Positions 25,354 through 33,771 of a stretch of 64,000 bases of DNA are shown piece after piece. Source of the stretch: Aromatoleum toluclasticum ATCC 700605 (GTDB lineage Bacteria > Pseudomonadota > Gammaproteobacteria > Burkholderiales > Rhodocyclaceae). The notes beneath the pieces were generated by a model. That model saw nothing but the letters and a program-made list of their open reading frames with translations, was not told where the DNA came from and did not search any database. The stretch lies in assembly GCF_000378245.1 (NCBI RefSeq), contig NZ_KB899496.1:186001-250000 (forward strand), read 5' to 3'. A program made the position numbers and the translations under genes. Every line of letters begins with the position of its first letter. Position 1 is the stretch's first letter.

Positions 25354-25841
25354 GATTGGCTCCCGCTGAGTTTGCCACCGAGGCCGCGGCCGAGGGCGCC
25401 CGCGTCGAGGATCACCGCGGCGCGGCCGGAAACGAGCACGCGTCCGTCCGCGGAGACGGTGAAGGAATAGAGGATCTGGTTGTCGTTGCCGGTGATGCGT
25501 TCGGCGCGGATGTCGAGGTCGGCGGCGACGGTGTCGAGCCTTTCGACGGCGATCTCGACACTGCGCACGCTCGCGAGGAAGCCCGCGCGAGGTGGCTCGC
25601 CCGGCGTAGCGAGCAGGGCACCATGCACGGCCATCGCCTGTGCGGCGTACTCGATGGCGCTCGTCGCCGGCAGGCCGCGATCGTCGCGCAGCGGGTTGTC
25701 GTTGTCGCGGTGGCTCGTCGCGCGGCAGCGGATCGCATCGGCGTCCCAGGCGTCGACACCGGCGAGCAGGCACATCCCGCCCTGGTGCGGGATGCGTGCG
25801 GCGATGGCCTCGCGGTCGAGCGTTGCGGGCTGCATGCTCAT
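25350..25841 (-). CDS. 3-hydroxyacyl-ACP dehydratase, ApeP-like hot-dog protein
   Basis: A 163-residue hot-dog-fold protein. The motif IPHQGGMCLLAGVDAWD (residues about 15-31) matches COG4706-type dehydratases found in aryl polyene clusters; TSAIEYAAQAMAVHG is the central helix with the conserved Glu. It dehydrates the 3-hydroxyacyl-ACP to the trans-2-enoyl form, which is retained to build the conjugated chain. ATG at 25839-25841 is chosen; an ATG at 25835 is equally possible since no strong ribosome site separates them. A second, smaller dehydratase is encoded at 37672-37971. Confidence 0.82.
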   Translation of the reverse strand: MSMQPATLDREAIAARIPHQGGMCLLAGVDAWDADAIRCRATSHRDNDNPLRDDRGLPATSAIEYAAQAMAVHGALLATPGEPPRAGFLASVRSVEIAVERLDTVAADLDIRAERITGNDNQILYSFTVSADGRVLVSGRAAVILDAGALGRGLGGKLSGSQS

Positions 25842-25860
25842 GTCGCAGCTGATGCTGCGC

Positions 25861-26670
25861 TCACGTCGCATAATCGACCGCGAGGCGGGCGTGGTCGAGA
25901 TAGTCGAGGACGATGCGACCGGTGCGGCGTCCGGCGATTGCGGCCAGCAGGGGCAGGCTGCGCGCGGCGGGGATGGCACATCGCAAGGACTCGAGGCCGG
26001 AATCCGCGAGGGTGTCGGCGGGGGCGTCGGTCAGGCTCGCGGCGAGGCGTCCGCAGCTGTCGGCTTCCCGCTCGGGCGTCAGCAGCAGCGCGACGCCGAA
26101 GGCGTCGGGGATCGGGCGCGTCGAGCGCAGCGGTTCGGGGTAGTCGGCGTCGTACGCGAGCAGCAGACACGGTTCGCGCTCGACCTGGACCTGCGCGAGC
26201 GTCTCGAGAAGGCCTGCGCCGAAGCTGCCGTCGTAGGCGCACAGCACGGCCGAGGCCGCGGTCGCGCCGGTGGCGATGCCCCAGTAGCCGGCGGCGGCGT
26301 TATGCACCGAATTGTGGAAGCGTGTCGGCGAGATCTGGCGGTCGTCCGATGCGAGGGTTTCGCAGATCTGGTGGCAATTGCCGCCATCGCCGCCGGATGC
26401 CGAGAAGACGGTCGCGAGGCCGGACGGATCGACGCCGGCAGCCGTCGTCGCCTGCAAGCCGACACCCAGGGCGAGCTTCACTACCCGCACCGCACGGCGG
26501 CGTTCGGCCGGCGGCAGCCGATCGGGGGCGTTGAGTACGGTCTTCTCCGGATTCCAGGCAGCGTGGCCCTGAAGGATCGCAGCGCAGGCCGGCCAGTCGG
26601 ACATGCCGGGCCCGATCAGGCCGATGCTGCGTATCCAGGCTGCGGGCGGGTTCGTCATGGTCGGACTCAT
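25861..26670 (-). CDS. ketosynthase-like protein without active Cys (chain-length-factor-like)
   Basis: A 269-residue protein of the ketoacyl-synthase N-terminal-like family (Ketoacyl-synt_2). The block SPTRFHNSVHNAAAGYWGIATG is characteristic, and the canonical active-site Cys and HGT motif are absent. In aryl polyene systems the equivalent (ApeC) pairs with the ketosynthase as a chain-length factor. Its ATG overlaps the upstream ketosynthase stop (ATGA), fitting a heterodimer made in equal amounts. Length (about 250-270) is usual for this group. Confidence 0.85.
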   Translation of the reverse strand: MSPTMTNPPAAWIRSIGLIGPGMSDWPACAAILQGHAAWNPEKTVLNAPDRLPPAERRRAVRVVKLALGVGLQATTAAGVDPSGLATVFSASGGDGGNCHQICETLASDDRQISPTRFHNSVHNAAAGYWGIATGATAASAVLCAYDGSFGAGLLETLAQVQVEREPCLLLAYDADYPEPLRSTRPIPDAFGVALLLTPEREADSCGRLAASLTDAPADTLADSGLESLRCAIPAARSLPLLAAIAGRRTGRIVLDYLDHARLAVDYAT

Positions 26671-27854
26671 GCTGGGCTGCCGAGGATCAGGCTGCAGTTC
26701 GTGCCGCCGAATCCGAAGGAGTTGCTGATGACGCGCCGCACCGGCTGGCGGCGCGTAGCGAGTACGTAGTCGAGCCCCTCTTCGGGGGCGGTGGTGCCGG
26801 CGCCCGCCGGAATGAAGCCGTCGCGGATCGCCAGCGCAGCGATCACGGCCTCGATGCCGCCGGCGGCGCCGAGGGTGTGGCCCGTTGCGCCCTTGGTGGA
26901 GCTGCAGGGCGTCGCGCTGCCGAAGAGCCCCTTCACGGCCTTGCCTTCGGCGGCGTCATTGCTCGGCGTCGCGGTGCCGTGGAGGTTGATGTAGTCGATG
27001 TCGGGCGCGGCGAGGCCGGCGCGCGTCAGGGCAGCATCCATCGCCTGGCGGGCGCCGCGGCCTTCGGGATGCGGGGAGGACATGTGGTAGGCGTCGCTCG
27101 ATTCGCCGTAGCCGAGCAGCAGGACCGCGTCGGGCGGGAGCGCGTGTGGTGCCGGTTCCAGCAAGGCGAAGGCCGCGCCTTCGCCAATCGAAATGCCGTC
27201 GCGGGCGCGATCGAAGGGGCGGCAGGCTTGCCGGGAGGTGAGCTCGAGCGAATTGAAGCCGTACAGCGTCGTGAGGCACAGGGAATCGACGCCGCCGACC
27301 AAGGCTGCATCGATCAGACCGCTCGCGATCATGCGCGCGGCGGAGGCGAACACCTTGGCGCTGGACGAACAGGCGGATGAGACAACCACGGCGGGCCCCT
27401 TCAATCCGAACCAGTTTTGCACGAAGTCTGCCAGCGAGAAGGTGTTGTGCGTGCCGGCGTAGTTGAAGTCGGCCGGAAGGGCCCCGGTGTCGGGGGACCG
27501 CCGGCGATAGGCGAGTTCGGTCTCGAGGATGCCGGATGTGCTCGTGCCGAGGAAGACGCCGATGCGATCGGCGCCATGACGGGATATAGCTGCGCGAACC
27601 GCGTCGGCGAAACCGTCCTGCAGCAGGCCGAGTTGCGCAAGTCGGTTGTTGCGACAGTCGAAGCGTGCGAGTTCCGCGGGGAGCCGTTCGTCGTTGGTGC
27701 CTGCGACCTCGCCGATCCACGTCTGCAGCGAGACGGTCTCGAAGTCGCACGGCTTGAGCCCGGACCGACCGGCAAGCATCGCGTCGCGAAGCGGCTCCAG
27801 CCCCCGCCCGAGGCAGGACGTGGCGGTGTAGGCGGAAATCAGCAGCGGATGCAC
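26667..27854 (-). CDS. beta-ketoacyl-ACP synthase (polyene ketosynthase, ApeO-like)
   Basis: About 395 residues. The catalytic triad is visible: SSACSSSAK (Cys), INLHGTATPSND (His) and TKGATGHTLGAAG (Lys and second His). The C-terminus SNSFGFGGTNCSLIL is typical of FabF-type enzymes. It would condense malonyl-ACP onto the aromatic starter. No ATG exists near the conserved N-terminus HPLLISAYTATS, so a GTG at 27852-27854 is proposed; a GTG 18 nt upstream and a TTG further upstream are alternatives. It heads the leftward operon, divergent from a LysR gene. Confidence 0.88.
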   Translation of the reverse strand: MHPLLISAYTATSCLGRGLEPLRDAMLAGRSGLKPCDFETVSLQTWIGEVAGTNDERLPAELARFDCRNNRLAQLGLLQDGFADAVRAAISRHGADRIGVFLGTSTSGILETELAYRRRSPDTGALPADFNYAGTHNTFSLADFVQNWFGLKGPAVVVSSACSSSAKVFASAARMIASGLIDAALVGGVDSLCLTTLYGFNSLELTSRQACRPFDRARDGISIGEGAAFALLEPAPHALPPDAVLLLGYGESSDAYHMSSPHPEGRGARQAMDAALTRAGLAAPDIDYINLHGTATPSNDAAEGKAVKGLFGSATPCSSTKGATGHTLGAAGGIEAVIAALAIRDGFIPAGAGTTAPEEGLDYVLATRRQPVRRVISNSFGFGGTNCSLILGSPA

Positions 27855-28069
27855 TTTGACTCGCAATTGCACGAAGGAGCGGTATTTTAGCAAAGTGCGG
27901 GATGTCGGCCCGTGCTTGCTCGGCGTTCGGCCTGTGATTGCAGGGGCAGCGTATCGGCTCGCGATTGTTCCGGTTTGCGAAACAGTGTTTCTTCCGATGC
28001 GCGCTATTTCGGTTCGGGGCGCCGAACTAGACTGCGGCGCCCCGATTGGAAATGCATACGGACCGATTC
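27855..28069. promoter_or_regulatory. divergent promoter region between the polyene ketosynthase operon and the LysR gene
   Basis: These 215 bp separate the leftward ketosynthase start from the rightward LysR start. LysR-type regulators usually bind such a shared region, controlling both their own gene and the divergent operon. No single operator could be assigned by eye. The region is somewhat AT-richer at 27885-27900 and 27960-28010. Confidence 0.5.
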
Positions 28070-28981
28070 ATGGACAAACTGATCGCGATGAACGTCTTCC
28101 GTACGGTCATCGATTGCGGCTCGTTCGCTCGTGCGTCGGCCAAGCTCGGCATTTCGACCACCACCGCGTCGCGCCATGTGGGGGACCTCGAGCAGGCGCT
28201 CGGCGTCTCGCTGCTCCACCGCAGCACGCGCAAGATCGGCCTGACCGAGCCCGGCACGATGTATTACGAGCGCTGCTGCATGCATCTGGATGAGATCGCA
28301 GCGACGGAACTCGCAGTGTCCGCGGACAATGCCTCACTCAGCGGCTGCCTGCGCATCAGCGTTCCGTACTCCTTCAGCAACGTCTTCCTCGCGCAGCATT
28401 TTTCCCGATTCGTCGAATCCCACCCGGCGCTCAAGACGGAGATCCGCTTTTCCGACCGGATCGTAGATCTTGCCCAGGAGGGCGTCGATCTGGCGGTACG
28501 CATCACGCGCAATGTTTCGGGGATGTACGTCGCGCGGCGTCTCGCCGTGATCCGTACTGCCCTGTGCGCCAGTCCGGAATATCTGGAGCGCGCAGGCCGG
28601 CCGGTGAAACCCGACGACCTGGTGCGCCACAGCTGTCTCGTGTACACCAATCTCGCCTCCGGCAATGGCTGGAAGTTGCGCAGGGGGGATCAGGAGTTCG
28701 TCGTGCCGGTGCACGGTGCTTTCCGCTCGAACAACGGCGAAATGAACCGTATCGCCGCGCTTGCCGGCCAGGGCATCATCTGTGAGCCGACGTTCATCGT
28801 CGGTGAAGACCTGCGTGCCGGTCGCCTCGTGCGTGTCCTGCCCGACTACGAGACGATCCCCAATCAGGCCCACGCGGTGTTCCTGCCGGCGGGCCGCAAT
28901 TCGGCGCGCATCCGCGCATTTCTGGATTTTCTGGTGGCGCTGTTCGAGGACGAATTCCCGGCCTTCGATCCAGCCATGTGA
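28070..28981 (+). CDS. LysR-family transcriptional regulator
   Basis: This 303-residue protein has an N-terminal winged helix-turn-helix (MDKLIAMNVFRTVIDCGSF ... ISTTTASRHVGDLEQALG, residues 1-60) and the LysR substrate domain (SGCLRISVPYSF ... LAQEGVDLAVRITRN). The sequence is close to the large CrgA/DsdC-like group that regulates oxidoreductases and efflux. The ATG at 28070 gives the standard N-terminus; an ATG at 28052 is possible. It is divergent from the ketosynthase operon and convergent with the MtrB gene (72-bp gap), so pigment synthesis is the likelier target. The inducer is unknown. Confidence 0.9.
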   Translation: MDKLIAMNVFRTVIDCGSFARASAKLGISTTTASRHVGDLEQALGVSLLHRSTRKIGLTEPGTMYYERCCMHLDEIAATELAVSADNASLSGCLRISVPYSFSNVFLAQHFSRFVESHPALKTEIRFSDRIVDLAQEGVDLAVRITRNVSGMYVARRLAVIRTALCASPEYLERAGRPVKPDDLVRHSCLVYTNLASGNGWKLRRGDQEFVVPVHGAFRSNNGEMNRIAALAGQGIICEPTFIVGEDLRAGRLVRVLPDYETIPNQAHAVFLPAGRNSARIRAFLDFLVALFEDEFPAFDPAM

Positions 28982-29053
28982 GCACGAGCCCCGGACTCAT
29001 GCGCAAGACCCCGGCTCGCCGCGGCCTTGCGCTCGGCACTTCGGACTCCGGTC

Positions 29054-31648
29054 CTACATGCGGTACTGCCAGAACACGCCCAGCACATTGACGTTGTAGT
29101 CTTCCGGTGTGGCGCCGAGGTACAGCTTCTGGCCGATCAGCGGGTTGCCGTCCAGGCCGGTGTAGTGCCAATCCTCGACGTTGCGCTTCTCCCAGCGATG
29201 GAACAGTCGTACCGAGCTGTTCTTGTCCAGGTCATGCACGATGCTCGTCTCGATCACCTGCAGGCGGTACTTCATGTCGGCAAACTCGTTGCCCGCGACC
29301 GCCGCAGTCTGAGTCTCGTTGGTGCCGCTGCCCACCGTCGCCGCCTGTGCATCGGAGTAGCCGTACTTGAGCTTGCTCGACGACCACATGTAGCTGTAGC
29401 GGCTTTCCAGGCGGGCCCAGCCGAAATTGTGCGTGAAGCCGGCTCCGAGTGCATGGTTCAGGTCGTCCGTGTCGGCGCTCCACGCGCCGGCCAGCGGATA
29501 CATGTTGTCGACGCCGGCATGGGAACTGGCGCGCGTGCCGCTCACTCCCTGGTTGATGTTGCGCTGGCTCATCTTGCCGGTCTGGAACGAGTACCAGGTG
29601 AAGAAACTGCTGCCCGGTGTGGGCGTGTAGTTCCATTCTGCATTCACGCTGCTGAGCTTCTCGTCCCCGGTACGGCCGTAGTCGGAGTCGAGGTAGTCGT
29701 TCCGCCTGTGCTGCAAGGACAGCATCGCGTCCATGTCCGAGCGCAGCATGGTGTTCCAGCGCAGGTTGATGACGTTCTGGCGGCGATCGGCGATGTCGAA
29801 CTTGCGCAGTTCGGCGAGGGTATGTACCGGCACGGCGCCGGTGTAGTCGTCGCGCGAGCTGGTGTAGAAGTGCTCGTAGATGTCGTAGCGGTAGTCGCTG
29901 CCGCGCCGGTCGCCGAACTCCCACGACGCGCGCAGCATCGATTGTTCGAAGGCGCGGGTGTTGAAAGTGAGCTTGAGACGGTCCTCGGTGGTGTTCTTGA
30001 CCTCGCGGTACGGGCGCTCGGTTTCCTCCCTTTCCCACATTGCGCCGATCTGGCTCTGGCGGCCGAGGCGGTAGTCGGCGCCCAGCCCTCCCGTCCAGCG
30101 GGTGTAGCTGGTCGGGATGCTCATGTAATGGATGTTGTTGGTGCCGTTGTAGAAGCCGAATGCCGCGCCGAATACCCCCGGCAGCGCGTAATCCAGCGCC
30201 GGATAGCCGATCTTGCCGGTGGCCGGATCAATGGCTGTGTAGCGCGTGCGGTTGTCCTCGTCGTAGTAGCGCAGCTTTGCGCGCACGGTGAGGTCGTCCG
30301 CGGGCTGCAGCGACAGGCCGAGATCGGCGAGGCGGGTGTCGATCCTCGCGTCGGCCTTCAGGCGGCTGAGCACGCCTGTCGTGTCGTAGCCGGCGATCGC
30401 GCTGGCGTAGGTCGTCGCCACGCCGGCGGCGTTGATGCCGTCGTTGATGGTCGGCGGAAGCAGGTCGTCGTTCTGACGCATGCTGCCGAAGGCGACGGTC
30501 GCGCTGAACTGCCCGTGCATCGGCAGCATGCGGGCGTAGTCGGCCTTGATGTTGTACGCCTCGTTGTCCGGGCTGAGGGCGAAACGCCCCTTTTCCCAGC
30601 TGGTCGAGTTCGTCGTGCCTGCCGCGCCGAAGTTGATCGAGAAGGGATTTTCCCAGGTCAGGGATTTGTTGTCGTTGCGAAACAGCGAGCTCGACAGGGT
30701 GAGGTTCAGGCGGTCCTTCTCGCCGACGTAGCGCAGACCGGTGAGGAATTCGTGGGTCGTGTAGTCGATCGGCTCGACCGTTTCGTTGACGGCCCCGACG
30801 ACGTTGTTGCCGACCGGATTCGCCGCGGAACGGCGGATGAAGTCGAACATGAAACCGCCGCCGAAGGGCCGCTCGCCTTCGCGCCGTTCGTTGGTATAGC
30901 TGAAGAAGCCGTTGAGCCGTTCGTTGATCGGCGTGTCCATGCGCAGGCCGATCTTCTGCCGGTCGACGCTCAAGGTCGTCTCGCGTGCATTCGCCACCGC
31001 CGCCTGCAGCGCGGCGTAGCTGGCCGTGTCGGACTGGGTATGAGTGCCCGCAGCAAGACCGGCGGGCAGGGTCAGGTTATCGGTGCCGACGCCATTCCAC
31101 AGCGGGCGCGCGTTGGTCGAGAAGATATGTGGCGTGTCGTTGAGGAACAGCGAGAACTTGATGCCGTTGTATCGCCCGGCTTCGAAGCCGTAGTACTGGT
31201 CCTTCCTGTCGACGCCGCCGCCGCGCAGCCGCAGATAGAGCGCCTCGTCGGGCTTCTCGGCGCTCAGGTTGAAGCTGTTGATCAGCGCCCCGTTTTGCCA
31301 GTCCGCATATTCGCGGAAACCGCCGGCCGTGGCGTCGGCGTTGCCGCCGGTGTAGCCGGCTTCGATACTGCCGGCGTATTGCCAGCCGCCGCTGCCTTCG
31401 ACGTGGCCGGGTGATACCGGCGGGTATCGGTAGAGTTGCGCGCTCGGCGTGTGCGACGGCCCCTTGCCACCCATCACGGCGGAGAAACCTTGAGGGTCGG
31501 TGTAACCCGTCGTGTCGGCGCCGCCGGGCGCGGCTGCATTGCCAAGAACGGTGTCGACGCCGGCCGCCGAGTCGGCGCGGGCGGGGCCGGCTCCCATCAT
31601 TGCGAGCATCGCGACGATGGGCAGCAGGGAAAATTCCTTGTTTTTCAT
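29054..31648 (-). CDS. MtrB/PioB-family decaheme-associated outer-membrane porin
   Basis: An 864-residue beta-barrel protein. A signal peptide (about 1-25, ending GPARA) precedes a long series of alternating, aromatic-rich strands such as AGSIEAGYTGGNADATAG and YYGFEAGRYNGIKFSLFL, ending in an aromatic C-terminal strand (NVLGVFWQYRM). These features and its place directly downstream of a decaheme cytochrome gene (21-bp gap) identify the MtrB/PioB sheath that holds the cytochrome across the outer membrane. No CXXC motif is visible near the mature N-terminus, unlike Shewanella MtrB. It overlaps nothing and is convergent with the LysR gene. Confidence 0.9.
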   Translation of the reverse strand: MKNKEFSLLPIVAMLAMMGAGPARADSAAGVDTVLGNAAAPGGADTTGYTDPQGFSAVMGGKGPSHTPSAQLYRYPPVSPGHVEGSGGWQYAGSIEAGYTGGNADATAGGFREYADWQNGALINSFNLSAEKPDEALYLRLRGGGVDRKDQYYGFEAGRYNGIKFSLFLNDTPHIFSTNARPLWNGVGTDNLTLPAGLAAGTHTQSDTASYAALQAAVANARETTLSVDRQKIGLRMDTPINERLNGFFSYTNERREGERPFGGGFMFDFIRRSAANPVGNNVVGAVNETVEPIDYTTHEFLTGLRYVGEKDRLNLTLSSSLFRNDNKSLTWENPFSINFGAAGTTNSTSWEKGRFALSPDNEAYNIKADYARMLPMHGQFSATVAFGSMRQNDDLLPPTINDGINAAGVATTYASAIAGYDTTGVLSRLKADARIDTRLADLGLSLQPADDLTVRAKLRYYDEDNRTRYTAIDPATGKIGYPALDYALPGVFGAAFGFYNGTNNIHYMSIPTSYTRWTGGLGADYRLGRQSQIGAMWEREETERPYREVKNTTEDRLKLTFNTRAFEQSMLRASWEFGDRRGSDYRYDIYEHFYTSSRDDYTGAVPVHTLAELRKFDIADRRQNVINLRWNTMLRSDMDAMLSLQHRRNDYLDSDYGRTGDEKLSSVNAEWNYTPTPGSSFFTWYSFQTGKMSQRNINQGVSGTRASSHAGVDNMYPLAGAWSADTDDLNHALGAGFTHNFGWARLESRYSYMWSSSKLKYGYSDAQAATVGSGTNETQTAAVAGNEFADMKYRLQVIETSIVHDLDKNSSVRLFHRWEKRNVEDWHYTGLDGNPLIGQKLYLGATPEDYNVNVLGVFWQYRM

Positions 31649-31669
31649 GATTGTTCGTCCTCAGTCTCG

Positions 31670-32749
31670 TTAGCGATGCATCCGGGCACCAGCCGGGTGG
31701 TTGGAGCCGTGGATCTGCGCATGGCAGGTGGAGCAGCCGCGGCCGATGACGCGTTCGTCAGGCAGCGCACCGCTGGCGGTGTTGGCCTGCGTGAGGAGGT
31801 TGTTCTGGTGCGTTGTGTGGGTGTGGCACTGCTGGCACAGGAAGGGGCGCGGGGTCGATAGCAGCTTTTCCTGATTCGAGCCGTGTGGGCTGTGGCAGTT
31901 GAGGCAGCTTTCGCGCACCGGGGCGTGTTCCCAGACGAAGGGGCCGCGCTTCTCCTGGTGGCAGCTGTAGCAGAGCTGGTTGACCGTATCTGCCTTGAGC
32001 AGCGGCTTCGTCGGCGAACCGTGCGGGTTATGGCAATCGGCGCAGGACATCTTCCCTTCGGGCAGCGGCATGTGCGAGCGCTTGCGGAACTCCATGCGCT
32101 GCTGCTGATGACAGCTGTAGCAGGTCTCGGAAATGCTGTTGGCCTTCTGCAGGCCGGTGGCCGAAAACTTTGCCATCGGGTTGTGGCAGTCCGTACAGGC
32201 CAGCCCGTTGGTCTGATGCGTGGACGAGCGCCAGAAGATGCGCTGGTTGCCGTCATGGCACTGCAGACATACCGCGTTGCTTTGGTCAGGGCCGTTGTTG
32301 TTGGCAGACTCACCCGGCTTCGTCGCCTCGCGGGTGAAACCGACGATCAGGGACTTGTCCTTTTGCTGCCCGCCGGCCTTCGTCGATTCGCGCGTAAAGC
32401 TGACGATGAGCGACTTGTCCATGTAGTTTTCGTTGGCGTGGCGCGAGCCGGGCCCGTGGCAGGCCTCACAGCCGCGGCGCTCGAGATCGTTCTTCGGATT
32501 GAGGCGGAATGCCTTGGCGTGCGTCGTGTGCGAGAACTTGTCGTTCTCGACGGTGTGGCACGCGAGGCAGCGCTCTTCGCCGATGTATTCCGCGCCTTCG
32601 GTAAAGCGGATCAGCGGGGCGTTGGCCGCGCTGGCCGGCGGTACGGCCGCTTGCGCGAAGCCGAAGCCGAGATGGATGAGCAGCAGGCCCGCCGCGAGGC
32701 GGACGCTGCCAGTTGCGAAAAGCCGCGTGAATCGTGTTCCCGTTTTCAT
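31670..32749 (-). CDS. DmsE/MtrA-family periplasmic decaheme c-type cytochrome
   Basis: This 359-residue cytochrome has a signal peptide (about 1-34, ending FAQA) and exactly ten CXXCH heme sites: CLACH, CEACH, CLQCH, CTDCH, CYSCH, CADCH, CYSCH, CLNCH, CQQCH and CSTCH. Ten hemes and the following mtrB-type gene define an MtrA/DmsE/PioA electron conduit through the outer membrane. The interval between hemes 2 and 3 is lengthened by a 20-residue tandem duplication. No outer-surface MtrC/OmcA-type cytochrome or terminal reductase gene is adjacent, so the electron partner is unknown. A strong GGGGAG ribosome site precedes the ATG. Confidence 0.95.
   Translation of the reverse strand: MKTGTRFTRLFATGSVRLAAGLLLIHLGFGFAQAAVPPASAANAPLIRFTEGAEYIGEERCLACHTVENDKFSHTTHAKAFRLNPKNDLERRGCEACHGPGSRHANENYMDKSLIVSFTRESTKAGGQQKDKSLIVGFTREATKPGESANNNGPDQSNAVCLQCHDGNQRIFWRSSTHQTNGLACTDCHNPMAKFSATGLQKANSISETCYSCHQQQRMEFRKRSHMPLPEGKMSCADCHNPHGSPTKPLLKADTVNQLCYSCHQEKRGPFVWEHAPVRESCLNCHSPHGSNQEKLLSTPRPFLCQQCHTHTTHQNNLLTQANTASGALPDERVIGRGCSTCHAQIHGSNHPAGARMHR
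32318..32420 (-). repeat. 60-bp-period tandem duplication inside the decaheme cytochrome gene
   Basis: Two 43-bp blocks (32318-32360 and 32378-32420) match at 35 of 43 positions at a spacing of exactly 60 bp, keeping the frame. They encode DKSLIVSFTREST and DKSLIVGFTREAT, separated by KAGGQQK. The substitutions are partly synonymous, so the duplication is not brand new and the unit has been kept under selection or drift since it arose. Confidence 0.85.
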
Positions 32750-32958
32750 TGAACTCCCCGATAGGCTGACCAGGCAGATCCGGACGGATATGTTTTGTTA
32801 CATGCCTGGCGTCGGGCGGATTCTCGTGAATTCGGTGGGGCGGAAAAATGAAGCGCAGCGAAAGGGTATCCCCCGCAATTCGGGATGATGGGGGGATGCC
32901 CTTCACCTGCGGCCGCGATGCTCCGGCCATTTGCCGGTGAGACGGGTGGTTGCCGCGC

Positions 32959-33771
32959 TTAGGGGATCGCGTGCTCGAGGGTGACCGGCATCAGGCCCGC
33001 GGCGCGGCAGCTATCGAGCACCCGTGGGAGGGCGTCGAGGATCACGGCCCGCCCTTGCGACGTGCGCGCGGCGTTGCCGTCGTGCAGCAGCAGGATGTCG
33101 CCGCCGCGCGTCTTGCCATCGCGGCCGCCGAGCAGCCGGGAGGCAACCGCATCGGCGTCGCCGTTGCGGGTGTCATACGCGCGGCGGGTCCACGACGCGA
33201 GTTGCAGGTCGAGCCGGGCGAGGACAGGCTCCAGGAAGGGATTGCGCAGGCCTGCCGGCGCGCGGAAGAAGCGCGGTACCCGGCCGCAGACTTCGGCGAT
33301 GGTGTCCTGCGCGGCGCCGATCTCATGGGCGAGCCAGCGGGGGCCGTGCAGCGAGAAGGTCTTGAGGTGATGTTCGCTGTGGTTCTCGATGGCGTGGCCG
33401 CGGGCGACGATTTCGCGGGCGAGCGCCGGATGTTCGCGCACGAGCCGGCCGATGACGAAAAAGGTCGCGCGAGCGCGATGGGCATCGAGCAGGTCGAGCA
33501 CGCGGGGCGTGACGTCCGGATCGGGGCCGTCGTCTATCGTCAGCGCGATTTCACCCCGCGCGGCTGCGGCGCCCGGCAAGCGTGTCCAGTTCGTCCCGAG
33601 CAGCGAGCAGCGTGGCAGCAGCCCTGCCGCGGTGAGCAGGCCGTGGTTGGCGGCGACGGCGCCGACTGCCCACGGCCAGGCTTCGGGGCGCAGGGCGATC
33701 CCGGCCGCTGCGGCGGCGTGCAGCACCGCCGAGCAGTGGATCAGCGCGCCGGGGCGCCAGCGGCGGGGCAT
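32959..33771 (-). CDS. polysaccharide deacetylase-family protein
   Basis: A 270-residue NodB-type carbohydrate esterase. Two hydrophobic N-terminal segments (about 10-50, WPWAVGAVAANHGLLTAAGL) suggest membrane anchoring. The catalytic motifs are clear: ALTIDDGPDP (Asp-Asp), HAIENHSEHH (the H-X3-H type metal site), RFFRAPAGLRNP and the late LLLHDG. It would remove acetyl groups from a sugar, possibly on the polyene glycolipid. The ATG at 33769-33771 lies 31 nt inside the upstream exporter gene end, so it is the last gene of the leftward pigment operon. Confidence 0.85.
   Translation of the reverse strand: MPRRWRPGALIHCSAVLHAAAAAGIALRPEAWPWAVGAVAANHGLLTAAGLLPRCSLLGTNWTRLPGAAAARGEIALTIDDGPDPDVTPRVLDLLDAHRARATFFVIGRLVREHPALAREIVARGHAIENHSEHHLKTFSLHGPRWLAHEIGAAQDTIAEVCGRVPRFFRAPAGLRNPFLEPVLARLDLQLASWTRRAYDTRNGDADAVASRLLGGRDGKTRGGDILLLHDGNAARTSQGRAVILDALPRVLDSCRAAGLMPVTLEHAIP

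Noticed and set aside
29027-31414. Long open frame on the plus strand opposite the MtrB-type gene
   Set aside because: It lacks any domain and follows the codon pattern of the antisense strand in GC-rich coding DNA. The minus-strand protein has signal peptide, barrel strands and operon context.
32869-32899. Inverted ATCCCCC / GGGGGAT segment upstream of the decaheme gene as a terminator
   Set aside because: The loop is long and there is no T-run on either strand, so termination is not supported.
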